Positions 9,009-18,124 of a stretch of DNA of 64,000 nt are shown here, in pieces. A model generated the notes under the pieces. It did no database searches. It had not been told where the DNA came from and saw only the letters and a list, made by a program, of their open reading frames with translations. Location: positions 248,001 through 312,000 of the forward strand of contig NZ_CP063401.1 in the NCBI RefSeq assembly GCF_021729885.1, read 5' to 3'. Positions within the stretch are counted from its first letter, which is position 1. The number at the start of each line of letters is the position of its first letter. Source of the stretch: Devosia sp. SL43. Lineage in GTDB: Bacteria > Pseudomonadota > Alphaproteobacteria > Rhizobiales > Devosiaceae. A program made the position numbers and the translations under genes.

Positions 9009-9224
9009 CAGGCGAGTTGGGAAGCCGCAGAACGCAGCCAGAAACATCCATCCATTGTGCTGACAATGCCTTCTGCCACAAGTTTTGGTGGAAGACCTCT
9101 TGCATACATGCCGCGGCGATTCCTAATTTCGCCTTCTGGGTCTAAGGTAGGCGTACGAATCAGGGTTTGGCCGTATTTTTGGCGGGGGCCGCACCCGGTT
9201 CGAGCGCATGAGTAAGAGGCACTG

Positions 9225-10022
9225 ATGAACAAGCCGGCACCCAAAGAACCCTCGATGGACGAAATTCTCTCGTCCATCCGGCAGATCATTGCCGATGACG
9301 ACGCCGCAGGGGTTCCACGCCGGCCCACAATCCAGGCCGCTCCCCCGCCGATGCAGGCCGCGCCCGCACGCGGCTTGGCTGATCCACTCGATCGCGATCT
9401 CAGCGATATGCTGGAAGACATGGAACCGCTGGCTCTCTCGCCCAACCAGATCGTACCTGAAGCCGCTGCGGAAGATGACGACGTAGCCGGCTTCAGTTTC
9501 GATTCGATCCTGGCTGATACCGAAAGCGCCGAGGAAGAGACGCCATTGGCGTTCGCTCCACAATTGGTCGATCCCGAGGATATTGGATTCTCCATCGAGG
9601 ACGCCGATGACGGCCTGCCGTCATTCGATCCGCCGCCGATGCGCCAGCTCGAACCGACCCCGCCACCACCAGCCCCAGTTCAGCGAGCCGCGCCCCGACC
9701 GGTCGAGCCGGAGCCGGAACCAGTCCGCGCTGCGCCTCCGCCGCGCCCCCAACCCAGCATCGCCGAGGCGGCGCCGATGCCCGATCCGACCTTGTCGAGC
9801 GACATCGCCGATCAGCTGCTTGAGCCGGCGACCCAATCTGCAGTGCGCTCGTCCATGACCAAGCTCAATGGCCTGGGACTTGGCAATACCAGCGCCACCA
9901 TCGAGTCGCTGATGCGCGACATGCTGCGCCCCATGCTCAAGGAATGGCTCGACGAGAACCTACCGTCCGTCGTCGAGCGCATGGTGGAAAAGGAAATCTC
10001 CCGCATTTCGCGCGGCGAGTGA
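9225..10022 (+). CDS. popZ: PopZ-like polar organising protein (DUF2497)
   Basis: A 265-residue protein with the three-part architecture of PopZ, the cell-pole scaffold that anchors the chromosome origin through ParB in alphaproteobacteria. The N-terminal helix is EPSMDEILSSIRQIIADD. The middle is long, acidic and rich in Pro/Ala (residues about 30-195) and is probably disordered. The C-terminal helical oligomerisation region includes ESLMRDMLRPMLKEWLDENL and VVERMVEKEISRIS. Its place directly before valS and after tolC matches the conserved alphaproteobacterial neighbourhood. The ATG at 9225 is preceded by an AGAGG-like site. Confidence 0.88.
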   Translation: MNKPAPKEPSMDEILSSIRQIIADDDAAGVPRRPTIQAAPPPMQAAPARGLADPLDRDLSDMLEDMEPLALSPNQIVPEAAAEDDDVAGFSFDSILADTESAEEETPLAFAPQLVDPEDIGFSIEDADDGLPSFDPPPMRQLEPTPPPPAPVQRAAPRPVEPEPEPVRAAPPPRPQPSIAEAAPMPDPTLSSDIADQLLEPATQSAVRSSMTKLNGLGLGNTSATIESLMRDMLRPMLKEWLDENLPSVVERMVEKEISRISRGE

Positions 10023-10138
10023 CCTATCCTGACGCGATACGGTTGACCCCGCATCCCGCATTTGCTTGAAGTCTGCCAACCTGTTTATCCGACCCGCCAA
10101 TGTCAGCATCGGCGGGTCGCTGCTGTTGCGAGTGACCA

Positions 10139-12898
10139 ATGCTTGAAAAGTCCTATGAGCCATCAGCGGTTGAAAACCGCGTCTATGCCGATTGGCTCAA
10201 GGCCAACGCCTTTGCGGCCGGGGCAGGGGCTGCCCCTGGCGCCGAGACCTTCACCATCGTCATTCCGCCGCCCAACGTCACCGGCTCGCTCCATATCGGC
10301 CACGCGCTGAACAACACGATCCAGGACATCCTCGTCCGCTTCAATCGCATGCTGAAGAAGGACGTGCTCTGGCAGCCCGGCACCGACCATGCTGGCATCG
10401 CCACCCAGATGATCGTCGAGCGCCAGCTGATGGAGCGCCAGCAGCCCGGTCGCCGTGAGATGGGCCGCGAGAAGTTCGTCGAGCGCATCTGGGACTGGAA
10501 GGCCGAGAGCGGCGGCACCATCATGAACCAGCTCAAGCGCCTCGGCGCTTCGGCTGATTTCTCCCGCGAACGCTTCACCATGGGTGAAAACGGCGTCGCC
10601 GACGACCAGATGGTTCGTGCCGTCACCAAGGTCTTCGTCGAGCTGCACCAGCGAGGCCTGATCTATCGGGCCAAGCGCCTGGTCAACTGGCATCCGGGTC
10701 TCGAAACCGCCATTTCCGATCTCGAAGTCGAAAACATCGAGATCAAGGGCCACATGTGGCACCTGCGCTATCCACTGGCCGATGGCGTCACCTACCAGTT
10801 CCCCATCGCCCATGACGAAGACGGCAACCCCACCGAGTGGGAAACCCGCGACTACATCGTCGTCGCTACCACCCGTCCCGAGACCATGCTGGGCGACAGC
10901 GGTATCGCCGTCCACCCGACAGACGAGCGCTACGCCCCGCTCGTCGGCAAGTTCGTCGATCTGCCGCTGGTCGGTCGCCGCATCCCCATCGTTGCCGACG
11001 AGTACGCCGACCCGACACTGGGCACCGGCGCGGTCAAGATCACGCCTGCCCACGATTTCAACGACTTCGAAGTCGGCGTCCGCAATAATCTCGAACAGAT
11101 CAACGTCTTCACCACCAACGGCTCGATCACATCAGCCGAGGCCATCCCCGCCGCCTATCGCGGCCTCGATCGCTTCGTCGCCCGCAAATCCATTGTCGCC
11201 GACCTGACTGCGCTCGCCGAAGCTGACCCGACCCGTGGCCTCGATCACATCGAGGACAAGAAGATCATGGTCCCGCATGACGAGAAGTCCAAACTCGTCG
11301 TTATCGAACCCTTCCTGACCGACCAGTGGTGGGTCAAGGCCGACGTTCTGGCCCAGCCGGCCATGGCCGCCGTCCGCGAGGGCCGCACCAAGTTCGTGCC
11401 GCAGCAATACGAAAACACCTATTTCGCCTGGCTCGAAAACATCAAACCATGGTGCATTTCCCGCCAGCTGTGGTGGGGCCACCAGATTCCGGCCTGGTAC
11501 GGCCCGGACAACGAGGCCTTCGTCGCCTACGATGAAGCCGAAGCCCAGGCGCTGGCCACTAAGCATTACGGCAACCCGGTAGCCCTCAAGCGCGACGAAG
11601 ACGTCCTCGACACCTGGTTCTCCTCCGCCCTCTGGCCGTTTTCGACCCTGGGCTGGCCGGATGACACCGCCGAACTGCGCCGTTACTACCCGACCGACGT
11701 TCTTGTCACTGGCTTCGACATCATTTTCTTCTGGGTTGCCAGGATGATGATGATGGGTCTTGAATTCCTGGATGAAGAGCCGTTCCACACGGTCTACATG
11801 CATGCTTTGGTCCGCGACGAGAAGGGCCAGAAGATGAGCAAGACCAAGGGCAACGTCATCGACCCGCTGGAACTCATCGATCAATACGGCGCCGACGCCA
11901 CCCGCTTCACCCTCGCCGCCATGGCCGCGCAAGGCCGTGACCTCAAGCTGTCGCTGCAGCGCGTCGAGGGCTACCGCAACTTCGTCACCAAGATCTGGAA
12001 CGCCGCGCGCTTCCTCGAAATGAACGAGTGCCGCCGCGTCGAGGGTTACGACCCCAAGGCCAACAAGCTCGCGCTCAACCGCTGGATCGTCGGTGCAACG
12101 GCACGCGGCGCTGCCGCCGTCACCCAGGGCATTGTCGAATACAAGTTCAACGAAGCCGCCAATGCCGCCTACGATTTCGTCTGGGGCACCTTCTGCGACT
12201 GGTATGTCGAATTCGCCAAGCCGGTGCTGCTGGGCGAGGACGAGGCCGCCAAGGCCGAAACCCGCGCCACAGCGGCGTGGGCTCTCGACCAGATCCTGAC
12301 GATCCTCCATCCCTTCATGCCCTTCGTCACCGAAGAGCTGTGGGCCGAGACCGGCAAGTTCGGGTCCAAGAGGTCCAGCATGCTGATCCTTACCGAATGG
12401 CCCGACCTGTCCGGCCTCGAGGATGCCGACGCCGATGCAGAGCTCACCTGGCTGATCGACGTCATCACCAATGTCCGCTCGGTCCGCTCGGAAATGAACG
12501 TCCCCGCCGGCGCCAAGCTGCCGATGGTGGTGGTCGGGGCAGGGGAAACCACCCTAAAGCGCCTCGTCGCCGGCACCTCGTTGATCACCCGCCTGGCCCG
12601 CCTCGAGGAAATCTCGCCGCAGACCGTGGTCCCCGGCGAATCCGCCCAGTTCGTTGTCGGCGAAGCCACCTTCGCCCTGCCGCTGGCCGGCTTCATCGAC
12701 ATCGCAGCCGAAAAGCTCCGGCTCGAAAAGGAAGTGACAAAGCTCGACGCCGAAATCGCCCAGATCGACAAGAAGCTCGGCAATGAGCAATTCGTTTCCA
12801 AGGCGCCCGAAGAGGTGATCGAGGAACAGAAGGCCCGTCGTGAAGCTGCCATCGAACGGCGTCATCACATCATCGAAGCCCTCAAGCGCTTGAGCTGA
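10139..12898 (+). CDS. valS: Valyl-tRNA synthetase
   Basis: A 919-residue class I aminoacyl-tRNA synthetase that charges tRNA-Val and edits threonine. PPPNVTGSLHIGHAL carries the HIGH signature (52-55). KMSKTKGNVIDPL, near residue 565, is the KMSKS loop. The CP1 editing domain lies between them (ATTRPETMLGD). Anticodon-binding and C-terminal coiled-coil arm regions follow (LEKEVTKLDAEIAQIDKKL, then NEQFVSKAPEEVI). Length and order are those of bacterial ValRS. It lies 116 bases after popZ and 8 bases before the zntB-like gene. Confidence 0.97.
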   Translation: MLEKSYEPSAVENRVYADWLKANAFAAGAGAAPGAETFTIVIPPPNVTGSLHIGHALNNTIQDILVRFNRMLKKDVLWQPGTDHAGIATQMIVERQLMERQQPGRREMGREKFVERIWDWKAESGGTIMNQLKRLGASADFSRERFTMGENGVADDQMVRAVTKVFVELHQRGLIYRAKRLVNWHPGLETAISDLEVENIEIKGHMWHLRYPLADGVTYQFPIAHDEDGNPTEWETRDYIVVATTRPETMLGDSGIAVHPTDERYAPLVGKFVDLPLVGRRIPIVADEYADPTLGTGAVKITPAHDFNDFEVGVRNNLEQINVFTTNGSITSAEAIPAAYRGLDRFVARKSIVADLTALAEADPTRGLDHIEDKKIMVPHDEKSKLVVIEPFLTDQWWVKADVLAQPAMAAVREGRTKFVPQQYENTYFAWLENIKPWCISRQLWWGHQIPAWYGPDNEAFVAYDEAEAQALATKHYGNPVALKRDEDVLDTWFSSALWPFSTLGWPDDTAELRRYYPTDVLVTGFDIIFFWVARMMMMGLEFLDEEPFHTVYMHALVRDEKGQKMSKTKGNVIDPLELIDQYGADATRFTLAAMAAQGRDLKLSLQRVEGYRNFVTKIWNAARFLEMNECRRVEGYDPKANKLALNRWIVGATARGAAAVTQGIVEYKFNEAANAAYDFVWGTFCDWYVEFAKPVLLGEDEAAKAETRATAAWALDQILTILHPFMPFVTEELWAETGKFGSKRSSMLILTEWPDLSGLEDADADAELTWLIDVITNVRSVRSEMNVPAGAKLPMVVVGAGETTLKRLVAGTSLITRLARLEEISPQTVVPGESAQFVVGEATFALPLAGFIDIAAEKLRLEKEVTKLDAEIAQIDKKLGNEQFVSKAPEEVIEEQKARREAAIERRHHIIEALKRLS

Positions 12899-12906
12899 GA
12901 CCCACC

Positions 12907-13914
12907 ATGGACGATATCCCACGCGAACCGCCAGCTCGCCATGTCGCCAACGGCATGGTGGGCGTCGGTGCGGTCCTCGTCTTTGATGGCAAGGGCGGCG
13001 TCCTGCGTCACGAGCCGAGCGCAGAGGAGCCAAAGGTGCCCGTCCGCGGCTTCAAGCTGGTCTGCGGCAACTCGAAATCGCCCGAATTCAAGGTCTGGTT
13101 GAAGCAGGAACTGGGTGCCTTCAATGCCGACCTGCTGACCGTGCCCAGCACACGCTCGCGCTGCACCGTCATCGAGGATCACGCCATGGTCGTCATGCGC
13201 GTCGCTCGCCCAGGCGCCGAACCCGACGATATTGGCCGCCAGTTGCTGACGCTGTGGATCGAGAAGGGGCGCGTCATCATCGCGTCCGAGCTGAACATTC
13301 TCGATTTCGTCGGCGTTACGAAATGGGTCGCCTCCCACCATGCGCCAGTCTCCCCCGCCGATCTGGTGGCTCGAATGGGTCTGCGCGCCGCCGACCGGCT
13401 CGAACCGCTGGTGGAGATGCTCGGCGATCGCCTCGACAGCATCGAGGAAGCGCTGATCGTACAGAACAACACCAAGGCCAATAGTCGCTTGGCCGACCTG
13501 CGTCGCAATCTCATCAGTTTCCGCCGCATCGTCTGGCCGCAGCGCGACGTACTCAACACGCTCGAAATCGAGGATCTGAGTTTCTTCACCACCCGCGACC
13601 GCCTGCGCCTGCGCGAAGCCTCGGCCCGCTCTGCTCGCATCGGCGACGAGCTCCAGGCGCTCTCAGAGCGCGCCGTGCTGGTGCACGAACAGATCATTGA
13701 TGCGCGGGCCGAGCAGATGAACCGCACCATGCTTATCCTCGCCGCGGTGACGGTCGTCTTCATGCCGCTGACGCTGCTGACCGGCGCGCTTGGTATGAAC
13801 GTTGCGGGCATTCCGTTCTCGGACAACCCACACGCCTTCTGGACCGTATGCGTGACGCTGTTCATCCTCTCTCTGGGCATTGTCTGGTGGATGCGCGGCC
13901 AGCGCTGGCTCTAG
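12907..13914 (+). CDS. zntB: ZntB/CorA-family divalent metal transporter
   Basis: A 335-residue inner-membrane protein of the 2-TM-GxN family. It has a large cytoplasmic N-terminal funnel domain and two C-terminal helices: TMLILAAVTVVFMPLTLLTG with the GMN signature (296-298), then FWTVCVTLFILSLGIVWWM. The periplasmic loop NVAGIPFSDNPHAF and overall length suit ZntB better than CorA. ZntB proteins are described as proton-coupled zinc importers; direction and metal are not visible here. It starts 8 bases after valS and is probably co-transcribed with it, and it converges with the ABC gene. Confidence 0.87.
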   Translation: MDDIPREPPARHVANGMVGVGAVLVFDGKGGVLRHEPSAEEPKVPVRGFKLVCGNSKSPEFKVWLKQELGAFNADLLTVPSTRSRCTVIEDHAMVVMRVARPGAEPDDIGRQLLTLWIEKGRVIIASELNILDFVGVTKWVASHHAPVSPADLVARMGLRAADRLEPLVEMLGDRLDSIEEALIVQNNTKANSRLADLRRNLISFRRIVWPQRDVLNTLEIEDLSFFTTRDRLRLREASARSARIGDELQALSERAVLVHEQIIDARAEQMNRTMLILAAVTVVFMPLTLLTGALGMNVAGIPFSDNPHAFWTVCVTLFILSLGIVWWMRGQRWL

Positions 13915-13930
13915 CGCCGGCCGCTTTCGA

Positions 13931-15781
13931 CTAAATGCTCGCCTGCACCCGATGCAGCCCGGCATACAGTCCATCTGCCGCCATCAGCACCTCATGCGTG
14001 CCTTCCTCGGCAATGCCATCCGCCGTCAGCACCAGGATCCGATCGGCATTCCGCACCGTCGATAGCCGATGGGCGATGACCACAGTCGTCCGCCCTTTGG
14101 TCAAGGCCAACAGCGCTTGCTGCACGGCACGCTCGCTCTCATTGTCGAGCGCGCTGGTGGCCTCGTCGAAGATCAGCACTGCCGGGTCCTTTAGGAAGGC
14201 GCGTGCAATCGTCAGTCGCTGCTTCTGCCCGCCCGAGAGCTTTACGCCGCGCTGGCCGATATCGGTGTCATAGCCCTGGGGTAGGGCGCTGATGAAGTCA
14301 TGCGCATTGGCCGCCGTCGCCGCCGCGATGATGTCGTCATCGGTGGCATCGGGCCGGCCATAGCGCAGATTCTCCGCCACCGTGCCGCTGAACAGATAGA
14401 CGTCCTGCTGCACCACGCCGACGCTTTGCCTCAGCGAGGAAAGCGTAACGTCGCGCACGTCGTGCCCATCGATGGTGATGGCGCCCGACGCCACGTCGTA
14501 AAACCGCGGGATCAGCGCACAGAGTGTGCTCTTGCCCACCCCCGATGGTCCGACCAGCGCGACGAATTCACCCGGCCTGATGTCGAGCGACAACCGGTTG
14601 AGCACATGCGGGCCGTCCTCTTCATAGCGGAAGCCCACTTCGCGGAAGCTGATCGCCCCAGCCACCTCGCCCAGATCCACTGCTCCCGGCCGATCGACGA
14701 TATCGGGCTGCTCTTCCAGCAGCTCCATGGCTCGGACAAACCCGGTATAGCCCTCCTGCCAAAGCCGGATAAAGTTATCCAGCCGCCGTACCGGATCAAC
14801 CAGCACGCCAACGCAGAGCAGAAAGGTCAGCAAATCTGCCACCGTCAGGTCGGCACTGAGGATGCGCAACGCCCCGGCCACGATCACCATGATCGTCACG
14901 ATCTGGGAAAAGCCATCCATGCCCACCCAGAGTAGGGCCTCACTGCGATAGCCCGCCGCCCGGCTCTGGAAGAAGCGTTGGTTCTCGACCTCGAAGCGGC
15001 GCAGCTCCATGTCCTCATTGGCAAACGACTGCACCACACGCACGCCGGCCAGTGCGTCCTCGACCCTCTCATTGACCGAAGCGATGCGTTCCTTGCTGCT
15101 CTTGAGAGCGACGTTCATGCGACCGTTGAAATGCTGCGCATAGAGCACCGCGAACGGCACCAGCAGCGCAATGAGCCCCGCCAGCACTGGATCGATGATC
15201 GTGAGCACCACCATGGCGCCGCCAAATTTGAGCACGCTGATGGCGATGTCTTCAGGCCCATGGTGGAACAACTCACCCAGCCACAGCGAGTCATTGCTGA
15301 TCCGGCTCATCAGCTGGCCTGTCCGTTGCCGATCATAGAAGCTGAACGACAGCTTCTGGCAGTGCTCGAACAGTTCGCGGCGCACGTCCGCCTCGATGCG
15401 GGCGCCCATGACATGGCCCTGATAGTCGACAAAGTAGGTGGCAAGGGATTGGACCAGGAACACGCCCAGCATGATCCCGCCCATGGTCAGGATTTGCAGC
15501 ATCCCATCATCGGCGGCGGCCAGATCCGGCAGGCGCGTTGTGATGTAGCTGGCACAGAGCGGCAGGGCGATTGCCGTCGCCGCAACCAAGACCGCGCAAG
15601 CGAGATCGGCGACGAGCAGCGGCACATAGGGGCGGTAATAGCCCAGAAATTTGCTGAAGCGTGACTGCGGGCGCACGGGCACGGAGCCCCGGCGGTTGGT
15701 CAGTCTGGCAAGAATGCGGGAGAAGAGGTGGTTACGGCCGGCGTTTTCGCGCGACTCCGTCCACATTTTTCGAGAGTGCAT
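13931..15781 (-). CDS. ABC transporter, fused permease/ATPase (exporter type)
   Basis: A 616-residue half-transporter. An N-terminal six-helix ABC type 1 membrane domain (residues about 45-335) is followed by an ATPase with Walker A GPSGVGKSTL, Q-loop VGVVQQDVYLFSGTV, signature LSGGQKQRL and Walker B AVLIFDEATSALD. It is of the MsbA/lipid and drug exporter type and should act as a homodimer in the inner membrane. The start at 15781 cannot be moved upstream, because an in-frame TGA lies 9 bases before it. A short open frame with a much better ribosome site overlaps this start (see the entry at 15732). The substrate is unknown. Confidence 0.9.
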   Translation of the reverse strand: MHSRKMWTESRENAGRNHLFSRILARLTNRRGSVPVRPQSRFSKFLGYYRPYVPLLVADLACAVLVAATAIALPLCASYITTRLPDLAAADDGMLQILTMGGIMLGVFLVQSLATYFVDYQGHVMGARIEADVRRELFEHCQKLSFSFYDRQRTGQLMSRISNDSLWLGELFHHGPEDIAISVLKFGGAMVVLTIIDPVLAGLIALLVPFAVLYAQHFNGRMNVALKSSKERIASVNERVEDALAGVRVVQSFANEDMELRRFEVENQRFFQSRAAGYRSEALLWVGMDGFSQIVTIMVIVAGALRILSADLTVADLLTFLLCVGVLVDPVRRLDNFIRLWQEGYTGFVRAMELLEEQPDIVDRPGAVDLGEVAGAISFREVGFRYEEDGPHVLNRLSLDIRPGEFVALVGPSGVGKSTLCALIPRFYDVASGAITIDGHDVRDVTLSSLRQSVGVVQQDVYLFSGTVAENLRYGRPDATDDDIIAAATAANAHDFISALPQGYDTDIGQRGVKLSGGQKQRLTIARAFLKDPAVLIFDEATSALDNESERAVQQALLALTKGRTTVVIAHRLSTVRNADRILVLTADGIAEEGTHEVLMAADGLYAGLHRVQASI

Positions 15782-15836
15782 GAACTGTCATGTCCTGTTG
15801 ATGAAGAACTCCTGTCGTTTCGGACACGGTTTTCAT
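15732..15836 (-). CDS. Possible 34-codon leader peptide overlapping the ABC transporter start
   Basis: An AAGGAG ribosome site sits 7 bases before an ATG at 15834-15836. The frame encodes a 34-residue peptide starting MKTVSETTGVLHQQDM and ending KNVDGVARKRRP. It runs past the ABC transporter start at 15781 in another frame and stops about 50 bases inside that gene. The ABC start itself has only a weak AGGA 11 bases upstream. The layout would allow translational coupling. No homology is recognised, and it may be a chance frame. Confidence 0.35.
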   Translation of the reverse strand: MKTVSETTGVLHQQDMTVHALSKNVDGVARKRRP

Positions 15837-16467
15837 GATGCACTCCTTGGGCTCTTGTCCGGCCAGTATGCGGATCGGAAGGGGCAACACAACCCCGTGA
15901 GCTACGCATAAGTTGCCGTCCGTTGCCGTTGGGAAACAGTTGCGACACGAGTCTGTGACGATTCCGCAACAGCCCCTCTGAATCGATTTGCCGGCACCCG
16001 GCAGCAACGTTTTGGCGATGTTTGTCGCCACAATCTCACCCTAAACGAGACGGCATAGGCATCTGGGGGCGGATGGCCTGTGGGCTCGGACGATTGTCTG
16101 TACGCCTGCGAGTTTTCATCCTCTGGTGTCTCGGCCCGTCGGCCGAAGTTGCGAAATGCGGCGCTTTGCCGGATTTCTGCGGTTTTGGCTCTGGGCGAAA
16201 GGAAGACTTCGACGTGACCCAAGCCACCGCAAGAGTTGGCGCCTACCCAATGATGTCGAGCGCTTTGTTGTGAAGAGTTCGGCTTCAATCCGGTCACAAA
16301 CGAAGTTTACCGAGTTCTTAACGCCGACTTTCCCCGCAGCGTCAGCGGGGACAGACTGGCAGCAAGGATGGATGGGCGCAGCCGCCATAGCTGGCGCGCC
16401 CGAGCGGAGCCCGGAACACCGGGTTCGTGATGGTAATGTAGCCTGCTACCCCGCGGGCAAAAGGAGT
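15837..16467. other. Intergenic stretch without a recognised gene
   Basis: About 630 bases separate the divergent ABC transporter and ExoR-like genes. Several open frames cross it on both strands, but none has a ribosome site plus convincing protein character. I notice a short hairpin (CCCCGC/GCGGGG near 16333-16350). The last bases before the ExoR-like gene hold its AAGGAG site. Promoters for both divergent genes must lie here, but I cannot place them with confidence. Confidence 0.5.
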
Positions 16468-16470
16468 ATG

Positions 16471-17280
16471 ATGCGGACCATTGGGGACAATTCCCTGATT
16501 TCCGTGACAATGGGAGCCTTCCTCGCCCTCGCGGCGTCGATCCTGCCCGTGCACGCACAGACCGCAGCTGATGCTGCGCTCAATATGGCCAACATGCTCG
16601 ACGGAGCTGGGGGCGGCGTATCGCGCGCCGACCAGCTCGCCGCGCTTGAGGATGCGGCCGATGCTGGCCAGCCCATGGCCATGTGGCAGCTTGGCATCAT
16701 GTACGAGAACGGCGAGGGCGTTGATCGCGACCTGGTCAAGGCCTTCGGCTATTTCGCCCAGATCGCCAATCAGCATGCCGACGCCGCACCCAAGGGCGTC
16801 GAAGCCGATATCGTCGCGCAGTCCTTCGTCAAGGTTGGCGACTATTACAAGCAGGGCCTGCCCGATGCCGGCATCCCCGTCGATGCCGAACGCTCGCACG
16901 CGCTGCTGCTGCACGCCGCCACCTATTTCGGTGATGCCGATGCGCAATACCGCGTTGGCCTGCTGTATCTTCAGGAAGACGAACTTGGCGTGAACCCGCT
17001 GCAAAGCGCGCGCTGGTTCTCGCTCGCCGCCCGCAAGGGTCATTGCCCGGCACAGGCCCAGCTCGGCCAGCTGCTGTTCCATGGCATAGAGGGCATCGAG
17101 CCTCAGCCGATCGAAGGCCTGATGTGGCTGACGGTCGCCCAGCAGCGCTGTGCGGGCACGGCTGATGCCGGCTGGATTGGCGACATGCTCAACACGGCTC
17201 TCGCCAGCTCAACGCCGGAAGATCAGGCCGAGGCATCCTCGCTGGCCACCACCATCGCACCGCAGTTCGCCGGGTTCTGA
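16471..17280 (+). CDS. exoR: ExoR-like periplasmic Sel1-repeat protein
   Basis: A 269-residue protein with a signal peptide (GAFLALAASILPVHAQ) and Sel1-type repeats. Recognisable units are AMWQLGIMYENGEGVDRD, DADAQYRVGLLYLQEDELGV and CPAQAQLGQLLFHGI. Length, repeat spacing and segments such as VKVGDYYKQGLP and HAATYFGDADAQY resemble ExoR of rhizobia. ExoR is the periplasmic inhibitor of the ExoS-ChvI two-component system that controls exopolysaccharide and motility. Adjacency to xthA, then erpA-dgt-argS, also fits the rhizobial locus as I recall it. ATGs occur at 16468 and 16471; I chose the second because AAGGAG ends 4 bases before it. The kinase and response regulator are not in this window. 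Confidence 0.68.
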   Translation: MRTIGDNSLISVTMGAFLALAASILPVHAQTAADAALNMANMLDGAGGGVSRADQLAALEDAADAGQPMAMWQLGIMYENGEGVDRDLVKAFGYFAQIANQHADAAPKGVEADIVAQSFVKVGDYYKQGLPDAGIPVDAERSHALLLHAATYFGDADAQYRVGLLYLQEDELGVNPLQSARWFSLAARKGHCPAQAQLGQLLFHGIEGIEPQPIEGLMWLTVAQQRCAGTADAGWIGDMLNTALASSTPEDQAEASSLATTIAPQFAGF

Positions 17281-17291
17281 TCCGGCGAACG

Positions 17292-18071
17292 TTAGAAGCG
17301 GAACGTGCCCTCGACCGGCACGTGATCGCTCGGCTTGTCCCAGCCGCGGACATCCTTGTGCACCATCACCGAATCCAGCCGGTCTGCCGCCTGCGGCGAC
17401 AGTAGCAGGTGGTCGATACGGATACCGGCATTGCGCCGCCAGGCACCGGCCTGGAAATCCCAGAATGTGTAGGACGGCTCGCTCGTCGTTGAGCGCAACG
17501 CATCGGTCAGCCCCAGGTTAAGCAGCGAGCGCCAGCGCTCCTGGCTCTCGGGCCGATACAGCGCGTCACCCCACCAGCCTTCGGGATTATGCGCGTCGAT
17601 GGGCGCCGGGATGATATTGAAGTCGCCGAGCAACACGAACGGCTCTTCCAACTCCAGCCGACCCTCGACGAAGCTTTCCAGGCGCCGCATCCAATTCAGC
17701 TTGTACGGAAACTTCTCGCTGTCGACGGGATTGCCGTTGGGCAGGTAGATGCCACAAACCCGGATAGCGCCGCCTTCCACCGAAAACACGCCTTCGATCA
17801 GCCGCGCCTGTTCGTCGCTGTCGTCGCCCGGCAGCCCGCGTGTCACCTCGTCGAACGGCAGCAGCGACAGGATGGCGACGCCGTTCCAGCTCTTCTGCCC
17901 GTGGAACTCGACATTGTAGCCAAGCGCCTCGATCTCCAGTCGCGGAAAGTTCTCGTCGACCGTCTTGGTCTCCTGCAGCACGACGATGTCGGGCTTCTCC
18001 TCGCTCAGCCACTTGAGCAGGAGCTCGAGCCGGGCCTTGATACCGGCAATGTTCCAGGTGGCGATGCGCAT
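17292..18071 (-). CDS. xthA: Exodeoxyribonuclease III
   Basis: A 259-residue Mg-dependent AP endonuclease / 3'-5' exonuclease of base-excision repair. The family blocks are in order: MRIATWNIAGIKARL at the start, DIVVLQETKTVDENFP with the metal-binding Glu, NGVAILS, RVCGIYLPNGN with the catalytic-region Tyr and Asn, FVLLGDFNIIPAPIDAHNP with the Asp/Asn active-site pair, and RIDHLLLSPQ and KPSDHVPVEGTF at the end with the catalytic Asp-His. It converges with the ExoR-like gene across 11 bases. Confidence 0.95.
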   Translation of the reverse strand: MRIATWNIAGIKARLELLLKWLSEEKPDIVVLQETKTVDENFPRLEIEALGYNVEFHGQKSWNGVAILSLLPFDEVTRGLPGDDSDEQARLIEGVFSVEGGAIRVCGIYLPNGNPVDSEKFPYKLNWMRRLESFVEGRLELEEPFVLLGDFNIIPAPIDAHNPEGWWGDALYRPESQERWRSLLNLGLTDALRSTTSEPSYTFWDFQAGAWRRNAGIRIDHLLLSPQAADRLDSVMVHKDVRGWDKPSDHVPVEGTFRF

Positions 18072-18124
18072 GTCAGTCTCCGAGTCACGTCAAAGGTATA
18101 AGCCGGGCGGGCAGGGGGCAACCG

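Noticed and set aside
11132-12310. A 392-codon minus-strand frame inside valS
   Set aside because: Antisense shadow of valS; low-complexity protein with no family match.
16126-16467. A longer N-terminus for the ExoR-like gene
   Set aside because: The extra 115 residues precede an internal signal peptide and have no family character. The AAGGAG site supports the start at 16471.
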